From contig NZ_CP048209.1 of the NCBI RefSeq assembly GCF_010119935.1, positions 3,723,001-3,787,000 on the forward strand: a DNA stretch of 64,000 nt. Reading direction: 5' to 3'. A program made the translations under genes and the position numbers. Shown here in pieces: positions 17,929 to 27,000 of this stretch; position 1 is the stretch's first letter, and each line of letters opens with the position of its first letter. Source of the stretch: Paenibacillus lycopersici (GTDB lineage: Bacteria > Bacillota > Bacilli > Paenibacillales > Paenibacillaceae). The notes beneath the pieces were generated by a model. The model searched no databases. It worked only from the letters and a program-made list of their open reading frames with translations, and was not told the DNA's origin.

Positions 17929-17960
17929 AAGAAGCCTGCGAGCATCGCAGGCTTCTTGCT
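17929..17960 (+). terminator. Terminator of the dockerin gene
   Basis: AAGAAGCCTGCG (17929-17940) and CGCAGGCTTCTT (17946-17957) form a 12-bp stem with a 5-nt loop 20 bp after the stop. The T tract is short. Confidence 0.7.
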
Positions 17961-17999
17961 GCCTCAATAAGTTAGACGCCGTATGTGTTGAACGGAGCG

Positions 18000-18234
18000 T
18001 TTCTCCTCCGGGTCTAGCGGACAGAGAATCCGTTATTCGGCGCAATCGGACCTATGGGGTAAGCGATCGGACACAGGTTCCGTTAATGTCCCCGAATGGC
18101 ATCAAAAACAGGCTAATCGGTGGATATAACGAATCTCTTGTCCGCCAACATACGAAAATACGCGATTATCAATTGAATAGCGGATCTCCTGTCCGCGTCC
18201 TTGCTCCGACAGACGCACTGCGACCCAGCCGTCT
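18000..18234. repeat. Four-box palindromic interspersed element, copy 2
   Basis: A1 18017-18037, A2 18068-18086, B1 18127-18145, B2 18178-18196. Start-to-start spacings are 51, 59 and 51 bp. The linker after A2 (CCGAATGGCATCAAAAACAG) matches copies 1 and 3. Outside the boxes, TCTCCTCCGGGTC upstream and CGACCCAGCCGTC downstream are shared with copy 3, so the element extends beyond the outer boxes. It fills most of the 407 bp between the dockerin gene and the serine hydrolase. Confidence 0.85.
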
Positions 18235-18238
18235 TCAT

Positions 18239-18280
18239 GATGGCTGAGTCGTGATGGCTGGGTCGTGATGGCTGGGTCGT
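18239..18280. repeat. Three tandem 14-bp units beside element copy 2
   Basis: GATGGCTGRGTCGT is repeated at 18239, 18253 and 18267, with one base difference. Confidence 0.9.
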
Positions 18281-18317
18281 GACGCGGATCATAGGCGATC
18301 GAATGGACGATCGGACT

Positions 18318-19769
18318 TCAAGCCGTGACCAGCCGTTCGCCGCGAATGGCGACATGGCACGGTTCCCACTCCAAGCACACGTTGGACGTCACCTCTAGGC
18401 TGAGCAGCGGATCGTCCAATCGACAGACGAAGCGGTACGCGAATGCCGTCTCCACGAACAACAGCCGGAATTCCAGCGTATGCGGGTCTTGCCACGAGAA
18501 GCTGCCTTCGACCGGCTGCTCGGATTCGAGGCTCCATGCCGCGAAACGAACGCGGCTCGGCTGCCAGCTGCCGCGCCCCAGCCGGATACGCTGTTCGCCG
18601 AAGACGTTGCGCAGGACGCAGATCGCATGGCGATCCTCGAATCGCCATGCGATCGATTCGATCTGCAGATGGCCCGGCTCCATCCGGTACGTCCGATCTT
18701 GAATGACCGCTTCGATCGGGGAAGCCGTTTCCGCCTGCGGCTCATCGAAGCGAAACGCCCGCAGCCGCTCGGCGAGCGCGGTATTCCCCTGCTCGTCCGC
18801 CGCCAATGCATCAGGCGAGAAGGCGGGCAGCAGCGTCTCCCATACCGTATTCAGCAGCCCGTGCTTGTCTTCGGAGCCCGAAGTCAATACGAGAACCGCT
18901 TCCTGCTCCGGCATCACGACGCACATTTGGCCGAAAGCGCCGTCCGCCCGGTAGGCGCCGTGCCGGCAGCGCCAGAACTGATAGCCGTAGCCTTGCGTCC
19001 AATCGTTGTCCGGCTCGCTGCCGTTCGCGATGTGAAACCGGGTTGCCTCCCGGACCCACGCTTCGGTCAGCAGCCGCCGGCCTTCCCACTCGCCGCCCTG
19101 CAGATAGAGCTGGCCGAATTTGGCGATGGCTTCGGTCGTAAGACGAAGCCCCGAGCCTCCGACCGTCACGCCGTGCGGGCAAGTCTTCCATGACGTCCCT
19201 GTCATGCCAAGCGGAGCGAACAGACGCGGAACGAGATAATCGTGCAGCGTCTGGCCCGCCACGCGCTGCAGAATGGCCGAAAGCATGTAGGTCGCGGGGG
19301 TGTTATAGAAGAAATGCGTTCCGGGAACATTCGGCACGGGAGCGGCCAGAAACCGTCTGACCCATCCGTCCTCCCCCGGCGTCCAGTCGTCGATAGCTTC
19401 CGTTTGTCCCGTGCCCATCATCAGCAAATGCCTGATCGTCATGGCCGCCAGATTCGGCGAAATCGTCTCCGGGCGCTCGTCCTCGAAGAAATCGACGACC
19501 TTGTCATTCAATGTCAGGAAGCCTTCGGCTTCGGCGATTCCGATCGCCGTCGCGGCAAAGCTCTTGGACATCGAGTAGAGCTCATGCGGGTGCTCCGGTC
19601 CGTACGGCGACGACCATCCCTCGGCCGCGACCTGTCCGCGCCGCAACAGCATGAAGCCGTGTACCTCGAACCCCCGGTCCCGGACGGCGTCCAGGAAACC
19701 GGCGATCGCGCTGGATGCGATGCCTTGCGCTTCGGGCGTCGACCTCGGCAGCGCGCAATGAAGCTTCAT
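18318..19769 (-). CDS. Serine hydrolase of the beta-lactamase (class C / esterase) superfamily
   Basis: A 483-residue protein. The S-x-x-K nucleophile motif is SMSK (near residue 67, in ELYSMSKSFAATAIG). The Tyr-x-Asn-like element is FYNTPATYMLS near 160 and GGSGLRLT follows near 210. The last 130 residues form a strand-rich extra domain. There is no signal peptide, so it is probably cytosolic, unlike true penicillin-binding proteins; esterase or peptidase activity is more likely than antibiotic hydrolysis. The ATG at 19769 follows GGGAGG. It lies 71 bp after a PhyH gene in the same direction and they may be co-transcribed. Confidence 0.85.
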   Translation of the reverse strand: MKLHCALPRSTPEAQGIASSAIAGFLDAVRDRGFEVHGFMLLRRGQVAAEGWSSPYGPEHPHELYSMSKSFAATAIGIAEAEGFLTLNDKVVDFFEDERPETISPNLAAMTIRHLLMMGTGQTEAIDDWTPGEDGWVRRFLAAPVPNVPGTHFFYNTPATYMLSAILQRVAGQTLHDYLVPRLFAPLGMTGTSWKTCPHGVTVGGSGLRLTTEAIAKFGQLYLQGGEWEGRRLLTEAWVREATRFHIANGSEPDNDWTQGYGYQFWRCRHGAYRADGAFGQMCVVMPEQEAVLVLTSGSEDKHGLLNTVWETLLPAFSPDALAADEQGNTALAERLRAFRFDEPQAETASPIEAVIQDRTYRMEPGHLQIESIAWRFEDRHAICVLRNVFGEQRIRLGRGSWQPSRVRFAAWSLESEQPVEGSFSWQDPHTLEFRLLFVETAFAYRFVCRLDDPLLSLEVTSNVCLEWEPCHVAIRGERLVTA

Positions 19770-19840
19770 GGTAAATTGACCTCCCTATATGGGACTGCTA
19801 GGTTAGCAATGCGATAGCTTAATAGCCGCGTATGCGCCGT

Positions 19841-20596
19841 TTAGCCGTTCATGATGGAACGAATGCCCGGCCAGTGCAGCCAAATGTCCTTCATCGGGGC
19901 TCTCCAGTCCTGATTATGCTCGGTATGCTTCACGCGGAAGAAGATCGCGTAGCGCGGGAACGGCGATGCGTTCTGGGCGACGCTGTGCGCAAGCTGGTAA
20001 TGAACGAGGAACACGTCCCCGGGCTCGCCGAGCGTCTGGACGGGATCCGGCAGTTCGACCGGCGGCATACCGTTCAGGAGCGCTTCCGGCCCATGCTCCC
20101 TGAAATACGATTCATACTGCGTATGCGTGCCCGGCCAGACGGTGAAATTGCCTGCGTACTGCTCGCGAACCGGACTGAGCAGCACGCCGACCAGCATCGT
20201 GAAGTTGCCGATCGTGCCTTCTTTCACGCCGTTGGTCGGCGAATACATACCGTCCAGATGCGGCCTGGCAACGGCCGGAGGGTCCTGTAGCGACGGGAAT
20301 CGCAAGGCGATCTGACCGGCGTTCACGGGAAGCGCGCTGCCTTCCCCGAGCAAGTCCTCAACCAGCGATTTGACGGGCGTATCGTTGAACAGCCCGGAGA
20401 TCGGCGACTGGGCTTGCAGCTCCGGACAGAATGACTGGGCGCGATACGTTTGCATTTGCGCCGGATCCATGCCCTGTCCTACCGAATGATTGATATGCTT
20501 CACCGCATGGTCGACCATCAATTTGGGAATAACGCCGGGCACGTGAATGTACCCGTTCTTCAGCATGGATGCCTTCTGCTCGAACGTTAATTTCAT
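19841..20596 (-). CDS. Phytanoyl-CoA dioxygenase (PhyH) family protein
   Basis: A 251-residue putative Fe(II)/2-oxoglutarate oxygenase. The HxD iron pair is HLDGMY (near residue 125) and the distal His is in HYQLAHSVAQN near 205, followed by an Arg in RYAIFFRV that can bind the 2-oxoglutarate carboxylate. The substrate is unknown; the family hydroxylates small molecules and lipids. The ATG at 20596 is preceded by GGAGGT with 8 nt spacing, so the 87 extra upstream residues of the open frame are excluded. Confidence 0.87.
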   Translation of the reverse strand: MKLTFEQKASMLKNGYIHVPGVIPKLMVDHAVKHINHSVGQGMDPAQMQTYRAQSFCPELQAQSPISGLFNDTPVKSLVEDLLGEGSALPVNAGQIALRFPSLQDPPAVARPHLDGMYSPTNGVKEGTIGNFTMLVGVLLSPVREQYAGNFTVWPGTHTQYESYFREHGPEALLNGMPPVELPDPVQTLGEPGDVFLVHYQLAHSVAQNASPFPRYAIFFRVKHTEHNQDWRAPMKDIWLHWPGIRSIMNG

Positions 20597-20681
20597 GTGA
20601 CGATACCTCCAAAACATAAAGTAGGAATGCGTTCCTCTTACACATTCCACCTTCTGCCAGCTTCTCCTGCCCTCAGAACAT

Positions 20682-20713
20682 AAAAAAACTTCCGGTCTTG
20701 CGACCGGAAGCTT
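20682..20713 (-). terminator. Terminator of the 460-residue hypothetical gene
   Basis: On the minus strand CTTCCGGTC, a 4-nt loop, GACCGGAAG, then seven T. It lies about 145 bp after the stop at 20854 and before the PhyH start. Confidence 0.88.
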
Positions 20714-20853
20714 GGCGTTGTACGAAATAGGCAGCTGAAGCGATTGACGTTGGATGACGCCGTTTGGAACGAGGCGGCGTTCAATGATCCCATAGGAATC
20801 CAGGCAGCTGCGAGTTCCCAACCGCTGAAATGGTCTCGCGAGCGAGCCTAGCG

Positions 20854-22236
20854 TCAAGGCGCGTCGTCCAGGAGAGAGTCGATGATGCGCAGTAATCGTC
20901 CAGCTAATTTGACGCTGTCGGCATAGGCGGCCGCGGCCAGCTTCTGCCGTTCGGCGATCGCCTTCCGCTTCGCGGCGCGTGCCGCCTGGCCGGCATCATA
21001 GCTGTCCGCGTCATAATCGTCCTCGGCCAGGACAAGCCCGTCCGAGAGCGCCAGCCTGGCGATCGGCCTGCTATCCGCGAGCAGCGCATGCATGTCGGAC
21101 AAGTCGGCGGGCTCGATGGCACGGCGAGCGCCTTTGTGCGGATTGCTGGCAAGCAGCCGATCCGCAAGCTCCGCGAGCGCTTCGTAATCCGCTGCGGATA
21201 CGGGCGCGGACTGTTCGATACCGTCCTCGCTGTCCAGCGCCGCGTTCAGCCTATCGTGCAGCCGCTGAAGCTTCGGCAGCAGCTCCTCCCGATTCTCGCC
21301 CGGATCGGTATCGAGCTCCGCCAGCACATCCACCGTGGATTCCGCCTCGATGCTGGGGCGATACGTCGTCCGCCTCTCGATCAGCGCCTCGGCGATTAAC
21401 GGCAGCGCAATGCGGGGCGCTTCTTTCGCGAATCGCTTCCGCAGCTCCGCCGTCATGCCGCCTTCATAGCTCAGGCCGTCGTCGCCTTCCAAGCGAAACA
21501 GCTTCTTGGCAGGATGAAAGCCCTGCAGGCTGCCTCTAACCTTCAGGTAAACGGAATCGACACGCGTTTCTTCAATATATGCCGCGGCGGCATTCAGCTG
21601 CTCCGGACGCAGCTCCGTTTCGCCCGCGAGGCCTGCGGGCGTCGCCAGCTCGACGACGATCGGCGCGCGCAGCTTCGACAGCGTGCTCACCAGCTTGCCA
21701 TACGCCAGGACGGCCGAAGCTGGAAGAGCTCGCAGCGCGGATCGCAAGCCGACGATATCGCGGGTGTCCTGCGCCAGCGCGAACAGCCGCTGCACGGCTT
21801 GCGAGGCTGGCGTCATGCCGAACAGATCGGCCACGGCGGACGATGCAAGGCGAATGCCGTCATCGCCGCTCCCGATCAAGTCGAAGGCGTTGTCCCGCCG
21901 AATGGCCGCGCTCGCCTTTCCGCCCGCTGCCGAGCATCGCGAATCCAGCGGGTAGATCGCGCTGCGAACGGCTTCCGCCAGTTCCAGGCTGTCCGGCAAG
22001 GCCGGCGCTCCTGTGCGTTCGTCCGCAGCAGCATTCGCGGTTTCGTTACTAGCCTCATTCGTAACTTCATTATTAGCCGCGCTAATAGATTCATTAGCAG
22101 CTCCACTGCTGCCGTCATGAATGGCTTCAATGGAAGATTCTTTCATCGATTCAGGGATGGACATATAGAATCCGATCACATCGCGTCCGCTTTCGAAGGC
22201 TTCCATAGCGGCGGATTTCCAGTTAGGGCGTGACAA
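20854..22236 (-). CDS. Hypothetical protein with low-complexity Asn/Glu/Ala segment
   Basis: A 460-residue protein I do not recognise. Start taken at TTG 22236, 6 nt after GAGGTG; the upstream ATG has no ribosome site. After a short opening (SRPNWKSAAMEAFESGRDV) comes an Ala/Asn/Glu-rich stretch (about 45-75) with NE-x-x-NE repetition, then a helical body. Residues 175-300 contain VVELATP and YLKVRGSLQGFHPAKKLFRLEGDDG, which looks like a folded alpha/beta region; the C-terminal 150 residues are Ala-rich helices. No signal peptide or membrane segment. It has its own terminator and no obvious partner; the next gene upstream is an XRE regulator. Confidence 0.6.
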   Translation of the reverse strand: MSRPNWKSAAMEAFESGRDVIGFYMSIPESMKESSIEAIHDGSSGAANESISAANNEVTNEASNETANAAADERTGAPALPDSLELAEAVRSAIYPLDSRCSAAGGKASAAIRRDNAFDLIGSGDDGIRLASSAVADLFGMTPASQAVQRLFALAQDTRDIVGLRSALRALPASAVLAYGKLVSTLSKLRAPIVVELATPAGLAGETELRPEQLNAAAAYIEETRVDSVYLKVRGSLQGFHPAKKLFRLEGDDGLSYEGGMTAELRKRFAKEAPRIALPLIAEALIERRTTYRPSIEAESTVDVLAELDTDPGENREELLPKLQRLHDRLNAALDSEDGIEQSAPVSAADYEALAELADRLLASNPHKGARRAIEPADLSDMHALLADSRPIARLALSDGLVLAEDDYDADSYDAGQAARAAKRKAIAERQKLAAAAYADSVKLAGRLLRIIDSLLDDAP

Positions 22237-22373
22237 GATGCTCACCTCGGCGCAACTTAAGAGTACAGAAGCCATTATACAGGTTCATTTCTCAACTAGC
22301 TATATGCAACGATAGAACCGCTGGTATAAACCGCTATGGCAAACGCTATGGCCGCGTCCGCCGCCAGACAGCG

Positions 22374-22411
22374 CGAAAAGGCCGGAATCCCCCGATGGGA
22401 CTCCAGCCTTC
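22374..22411 (-). terminator. Terminator of the XRE repeat-protein gene
   Basis: On the minus strand AAGGCTGGAGTCCC pairs imperfectly with GGGATTCCGGCCTT (two mismatches) and is followed by TTTTC. It lies 75 bp past the stop at 22485. Confidence 0.75.
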
Positions 22412-22484
22412 CGTGATTCGTGAACGAATCGCATACGAACGCGATCCTACAGGCAACAGGAAACGGATGCACGTTCTCGTCGGC

Positions 22485-23855
22485 CTATTCGGCCTTGCGC
22501 GCTAACGTCCGGCTCAGCATGCGGCGCACTTGCTTCTCCAGCGTTTCCTTGTTCAGGAACGGCGCGAGCTCGGACAGCCTGTCGGCGCCAAGCTCGCCGA
22601 TCGTTACATGGTCCATCAGCTTCTCCAGACTCTCCTTGGACAGGAAAGGCGCCAGCTCGACGACTTGATCGAATCCGACATCGCCATCGACGGCTTTGTC
22701 GACAAGGCGGTCCAGCGTTTGCCGGCCGATGAACGGCGCCAGCTCCTGGACATAGCGCCATTCGATTCGGCCCGCCTCCGCCTGCTGCACGAGCTGGTCG
22801 ATATGCTCGGCGTTCAGGAACGGAGCGATACTGACGAGTTCGCGGATATCGAGCGTGCCGCCCGCCGCTTTGCCCACCAGCCGGGCCAGCGTATCCCGGC
22901 GGATGAAAGGGGCCAGCTCTTGCACGAACCGCCACTCGATCTTGCCGTCCTCCGCCTGCCGCACGAGCTGGTCGATATGCTCGGTGTCCAGGAACGGAGC
23001 GAGGCTGACCATTTGACGAATATCGAACGTACCGTTCGCTGCCTTGCTCACCAATCGGGCCAGCGTGCTCCGGCTGATGAACGGCGCCAAGCTCTGCAGC
23101 ACGTCGCCGTTCAGCCGGCCGTCTTCGACGTAGCCGATCATTTCGTCAATCGTGTCGCTTCCCAGGAACGGCGCCAGATCCATGATCGACCGCAAGCTTG
23201 GGTATTCGCCGTCCGCTTCTTCGGCTTCCTCGTGCGGCTGTTCATCCTTGTCAACGGATTCTCCGATCTCGCCGGCTTCGGCGCTGTCGACGGCTTCAGC
23301 GGCTCCCGGTGCTTCCAATGCTTCAAGCGCTTTCAATCCTTCAAGCGCTTTCAATCCTTCAAGTGCGTCCAATGCTTCCGGTGCTTCCAATGCTTCAAGA
23401 GCTTTCAGTCCTGCGCCGCTTACGCCCAGTGACGTATCTGCGACGGCGTCCACCGCTTCCGCAGTAACGGCATCCTGCTTTGCGACCGGCGTCGCTTCCA
23501 TGCTCTCGGCTGACGCCGGTGCCGCCTCTTGGCTCACAGCCGCCTCGTTTGCCGTATCGGCAGCGGCTTCTACCTTTAGGAGCGCTTCCCGCTCCGGTGC
23601 AGCCGGTACGACGGCCGGCGCTTCCTGCGCTTGCGCCGGCACGATCCGGCTTTCGCCGGCGAGCAGCTCGTCGATCGAGATCCCGAGCAGGCGGCCGATG
23701 GTCGGCAGCAGACCGATATCGGGCATCGATTCCCCCCGTTCCCACTTGGATACGGCTTGGTGACTGACATTGACCTTCATGGCGAACTCCGCCTGCGTCA
23801 TGCTTTTTTCTTTTCTCAACGTCGAAATGTATGCGCCGATCTTCCGAATGTCCAT
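22485..23855 (-). CDS. XRE-type HTH regulator with eight 29-residue C-terminal repeats
   Basis: A 456-residue protein. Residues 6-62 form a clear Cro/C1-type HTH (LRKEKSMTQAEFAMKVNVSH, then QAVSKWERGESMPD). A long Ala/Glu-rich linker follows (about 70-215) with hexapeptide repetition (LEGLKA, LEALEA). The C-terminus is eight consecutive 29-residue repeats with consensus (L/I)APF(L/I)xxxx(I/L)xxLVxxAxxGxxxxxxVxx, each starting at an APF. The repeats look like paired amphipathic helices, possibly a solenoid or scaffold. The ATG at 23855 follows GGAGGCG. DNA-binding is expected; the role of the repeats is unknown to me. Confidence 0.85.
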   Translation of the reverse strand: MDIRKIGAYISTLRKEKSMTQAEFAMKVNVSHQAVSKWERGESMPDIGLLPTIGRLLGISIDELLAGESRIVPAQAQEAPAVVPAAPEREALLKVEAAADTANEAAVSQEAAPASAESMEATPVAKQDAVTAEAVDAVADTSLGVSGAGLKALEALEAPEALDALEGLKALEGLKALEALEAPGAAEAVDSAEAGEIGESVDKDEQPHEEAEEADGEYPSLRSIMDLAPFLGSDTIDEMIGYVEDGRLNGDVLQSLAPFISRSTLARLVSKAANGTFDIRQMVSLAPFLDTEHIDQLVRQAEDGKIEWRFVQELAPFIRRDTLARLVGKAAGGTLDIRELVSIAPFLNAEHIDQLVQQAEAGRIEWRYVQELAPFIGRQTLDRLVDKAVDGDVGFDQVVELAPFLSKESLEKLMDHVTIGELGADRLSELAPFLNKETLEKQVRRMLSRTLARKAE

Positions 23856-23952
23856 CTATTGAACGCCTCCGCTTGCAAGAATGTACAGTGCGCACTGTCT
23901 GGGTACAGCATAGCAAACCGACCGGTCCCGATCTATCAAACGTCAGTTGAAC

Positions 23953-23983
23953 AAGCAGATTCAACCGGCGGTTGAATCTGCTT
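23953..23983 (-). terminator. Perfect 14-bp inverted repeat after the alcohol dehydrogenase gene
   Basis: AAGCAGATTCAACC (23953-23966) and GGTTGAATCTGCTT (23970-23983) with a 3-nt loop. It is 84 bp beyond the dehydrogenase stop and about 100 bp before the XRE start, so it could be a terminator or an operator of the XRE gene. The T tract is poor. Confidence 0.6.
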
Positions 23984-24067
23984 CTGCGCTGCCAACGCCC
24001 GATATCCCTTCATTCTCCGGCCGTTTGCCAGCTTCACCGGACAGTCCTGTATGGCAGTCGTCGGACC

Positions 24068-25066
24068 TTAATCTTGAACGACGATCGTTTTGAGCAGCCC
24101 GCCCGCGCCTTCGACGACTTGTCCGAAGACGCCGGGAACTTCCTCCATCGCGAAGCGATGGGTGACGATCGCCATCGGGTCGATCGCGCCTTGCGCCATG
24201 AGCCGCTGAACCGCTTCGCCGTCCTTCATTCCGGCATAGAGCGAAGCCGTGATTTGGATATGCTTGCCGATCAGCCGGCTCGATTGAAATTCGAACCGCG
24301 CCCCTTCGCCGATGACCACGATCGTTCCGCCGATGCGCAGCGCCCCGAACGCCAGCTCGTAAGAAGCCGCTTTGCCCGAGCATTCGACGACGTAGCCGAC
24401 GCCTTCGCCGCCGCTCCACGTCCTCAGCCGTTCCTCCGTATCCTCGCCCGGCTTCAGCGCGATTTCGGCCCCCATGCGGATGGCCGCGGCGCGGCGTTCC
24501 TCGATGGGATCGACGGCGGCGACCTTCGCGCCGCGCAATACGGCTAGCGCAGCCGCGGCAAGCCCGATCGGCCCGCAGCCCGTCACGGCAACCCGGTCGC
24601 CTTCGCCGATCGACGTCCGCGACAGGGCGGCGTAAGGCGTACCCCAATTGTCGAAGATGAGACTTCCCGCCTCGTATCCGATCTCGGGCTCGAGCGGCAA
24701 GCAATTCCGTTCCGGTACGGCGATCTTCTCCGAGAAACCGAACCCCATATGCGTAATCGGCCGGGCGCATCTGACATATGCCCCTTCCTTGCATGCTTTG
24801 CATACGCCGCAGCCTTTCACGTTGTTGACGGCGACGCGATCGCCCGGCTGCAGCCGAACCACGCCGGGACCCGCCTGCGCGACGATGCCCGCGACCTCGT
24901 GTCCCGCCACGTAATCGGAATGCTCGGTCACATGCCAGCACCACTTGTCCGAGCCGCATATACCGCAGGCTTTCACGTCAACGATCACTTCGCCTTCTCC
25001 TGCCTGCGGCTCCGCGACGTCGACCAGTCTTAAATCCTGCGGGCCGAACGCTTGTATTTGTTTCAT
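24068..25066 (-). CDS. Zinc-dependent medium-chain alcohol dehydrogenase
   Basis: A 332-residue MDR enzyme. Catalytic zinc ligands are C34 (ACGICGSDKW) and the His-Glu in YVAGHEVAGIV near 55. A structural-zinc-like cluster is CGVCKACKEGAYVRC near 87. The Rossmann motif is AVTGCGPIGLAAA near 160. The ATG at 25066 follows CGGAGGATTCATTC. The substrate, probably a polyol or sugar alcohol as in sorbitol/threonine dehydrogenase relatives, is not determined. It is divergent from the SpoVB-like gene. Confidence 0.9.
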   Translation of the reverse strand: MKQIQAFGPQDLRLVDVAEPQAGEGEVIVDVKACGICGSDKWCWHVTEHSDYVAGHEVAGIVAQAGPGVVRLQPGDRVAVNNVKGCGVCKACKEGAYVRCARPITHMGFGFSEKIAVPERNCLPLEPEIGYEAGSLIFDNWGTPYAALSRTSIGEGDRVAVTGCGPIGLAAAALAVLRGAKVAAVDPIEERRAAAIRMGAEIALKPGEDTEERLRTWSGGEGVGYVVECSGKAASYELAFGALRIGGTIVVIGEGARFEFQSSRLIGKHIQITASLYAGMKDGEAVQRLMAQGAIDPMAIVTHRFAMEEVPGVFGQVVEGAGGLLKTIVVQD

Positions 25067-25277
25067 GAATGAATCCTCCGCGTGTCTAATCGATCGGCCG
25101 TTCGAACAGAAATTCATCAACGGCGCTTATTCCTACTATAAGCATGTCGGCCGCGAATGAAAAGGCCTTCTTGACGCCCGGCGGGACAGGCTTGCGACAG
25201 GCTGCGCCGAAGCTCGTTCGCATGCTTTTCCGATTGATGAATACATTAAAGTATTCGATAACCAGGAGGATCAAGCT

Positions 25278-26831
25278 ATGGCACAACCTGAGCGATCATT
25301 CATGAGAGGGACGCTGGCCCTGTCTATCGCCGCTTTCATCAACCGCATTCTCGGCTTTATCAGCGGCATGTTCGTCGCGCGCGTACTGGGCGCCGAAGGA
25401 ATCGGGCTGCTGATGATGGCCCATCCGCTCGTCCCGCTCGTCATCACGATCACGGAGCTCGGCCTGCCGGTCGCGATCTCCAAGCTGGTCGCGGAGGCGC
25501 AGGCGCAGGGCAACCGGAACAAAATCAGGCGCATTCTACATGTCTCGCTGGTTGTCACCGGAGCGCTCAGCGTAACGCTGACGGCCGTATCGCTGCTCGG
25601 CTCGCATTGGATCGCGTCTCTCCTGCTCAGCGACAAGCGCGCGTATTACGCGATGATCGCGATTACGCCGATCGCGCCGATCGTGGCCGTGTCCGCCGTG
25701 CTTAGGGGGTATTTCCGCGGGATACAGCAGATGCGGACGATTGCCGCCTCCGACGTGCTGGAGCATACAGTGCAGATTGCCTGCGTCCTGGCGCTGGTCC
25801 ATGTGCTGATGCCGTACGGCGTCGCGTATGCCGCCGCCGGCGCGATGGCCGCATCGGTCCTGAGCGAAGCGACCGGCCTGTTGTTCCTCTTCGCCAGCTA
25901 CAAGCTGCGCGGCGAGCAGAAGACCGCCGGAGAGACGTGGGCGGCCCACTTGAAGCAAGGCAAGGGCACGCTGAGCGAGCTGCTGAAGATCGGTCTGCCG
26001 ACCACCGGACAGGGCGTCGTCCAATCGCTGTACGGCGCGTTTCAGCCTTTGCTCATTTCTACGAGCTTGGCGATGGCGGGCATCAGTACCGCGCTCGCGA
26101 CGAAGCAGTTCGGCTTATTGGCCGGGTACGCCTTCCCGCTGCTGTTCATGCCGAGCTTCATCACCCAGTCCTTGTCCACGGCGCTCGTGCCCGCGATCGG
26201 CGAAGCCTCGGCGAACAAGAACGGGCTGCTCATGCATGAACGCATGAACCAGGCGCTTCGCCTCGGCCTGTTGATCGGCGCGCCCGCGACCGTCATCCTG
26301 TTCGTGTGGGCGACGCCGCTCACGACGCTCATCTACGGTTCGCCGGAAGCGGGCATGCTGCTCAAAATATTAGCGCCGATCTTCTTCCTCCATTATTTCG
26401 ACGCCCCGCTTCATGCGATCCTGCTGGGGCTCGGCCGCGCGAGCGCGACGCTGTGGAATTTCACCGCGGCCACGGCGTTCAAAGCGGTGTCCATCTTCGT
26501 CTTCGGCAGTCAGTTCGGCATCGTCGGCGTCGCCTTCGGCATCGGGGTCGGCATCGTCATGCAGACGCTGCTGAACTTCTTCTCGATTTCCGGATCGATC
26601 GGCATCTATGTCCCGATCCAGCCCTACATCAAGGTCGGCATCTGCATGACGTTCATGGCGCTGTGCGGACAGGTCATCATGGACTTCATGACTTCCGAGC
26701 TCGGACTGTCGCAGCTATGGAGCGTCATCGGTTCCATCGCGTTGGCGCTGCTGCTTTATTTCGTTGCCCTGCTGACCTCGAATACGCTGCATTGGAAAAT
26801 CACGCGCCATACGATCGGCATCCGCTGGTAA
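25278..26831 (+). CDS. spoVB: SpoVB-like polysaccharide/lipid-linked precursor flippase
   Basis: A 517-residue polytopic protein of the MOP (MurJ/SpoVB) superfamily with about 14 membrane segments. The N-terminal FINRILGFISGMFVARVLGAEGIGLLMMAHP, given here only by its ends FINRIL and MMAHP, matches B. subtilis SpoVB, and GYFRGIQQM near 155 is another family mark. SpoVB is needed for spore cortex peptidoglycan synthesis. The ATG at 25278 follows AGGAGGATCAAGCT. About 30 bp upstream the bases GCATGCT and AATACATT weakly resemble a sigma-E promoter with 13-nt spacing. It stands alone. Confidence 0.85.
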   Translation: MAQPERSFMRGTLALSIAAFINRILGFISGMFVARVLGAEGIGLLMMAHPLVPLVITITELGLPVAISKLVAEAQAQGNRNKIRRILHVSLVVTGALSVTLTAVSLLGSHWIASLLLSDKRAYYAMIAITPIAPIVAVSAVLRGYFRGIQQMRTIAASDVLEHTVQIACVLALVHVLMPYGVAYAAAGAMAASVLSEATGLLFLFASYKLRGEQKTAGETWAAHLKQGKGTLSELLKIGLPTTGQGVVQSLYGAFQPLLISTSLAMAGISTALATKQFGLLAGYAFPLLFMPSFITQSLSTALVPAIGEASANKNGLLMHERMNQALRLGLLIGAPATVILFVWATPLTTLIYGSPEAGMLLKILAPIFFLHYFDAPLHAILLGLGRASATLWNFTAATAFKAVSIFVFGSQFGIVGVAFGIGVGIVMQTLLNFFSISGSIGIYVPIQPYIKVGICMTFMALCGQVIMDFMTSELGLSQLWSVIGSIALALLLYFVALLTSNTLHWKITRHTIGIRW

Positions 26832-27000
26832 CGGCCGGCGTTACCCATTCTTGGTTCGTCATCGCCGGCAATCGCGCGAATCCCGATGCGCGGCGCGGAA
26901 CCCGACATGCGGAGCTTGCAAAGGTACAGCCAGCGTCAGGCAGGCTTACCCAGCGAATTCACGGATGCGCTCCAGTGGATCCGTGCTTCCGCCGAAAGCC

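Noticed and set aside
18318..19769. Beta-lactamase resistance gene
   Set aside because: The S-x-x-K motif is shared with esterases; no signal peptide and an extra C-terminal domain make drug hydrolysis unlikely.
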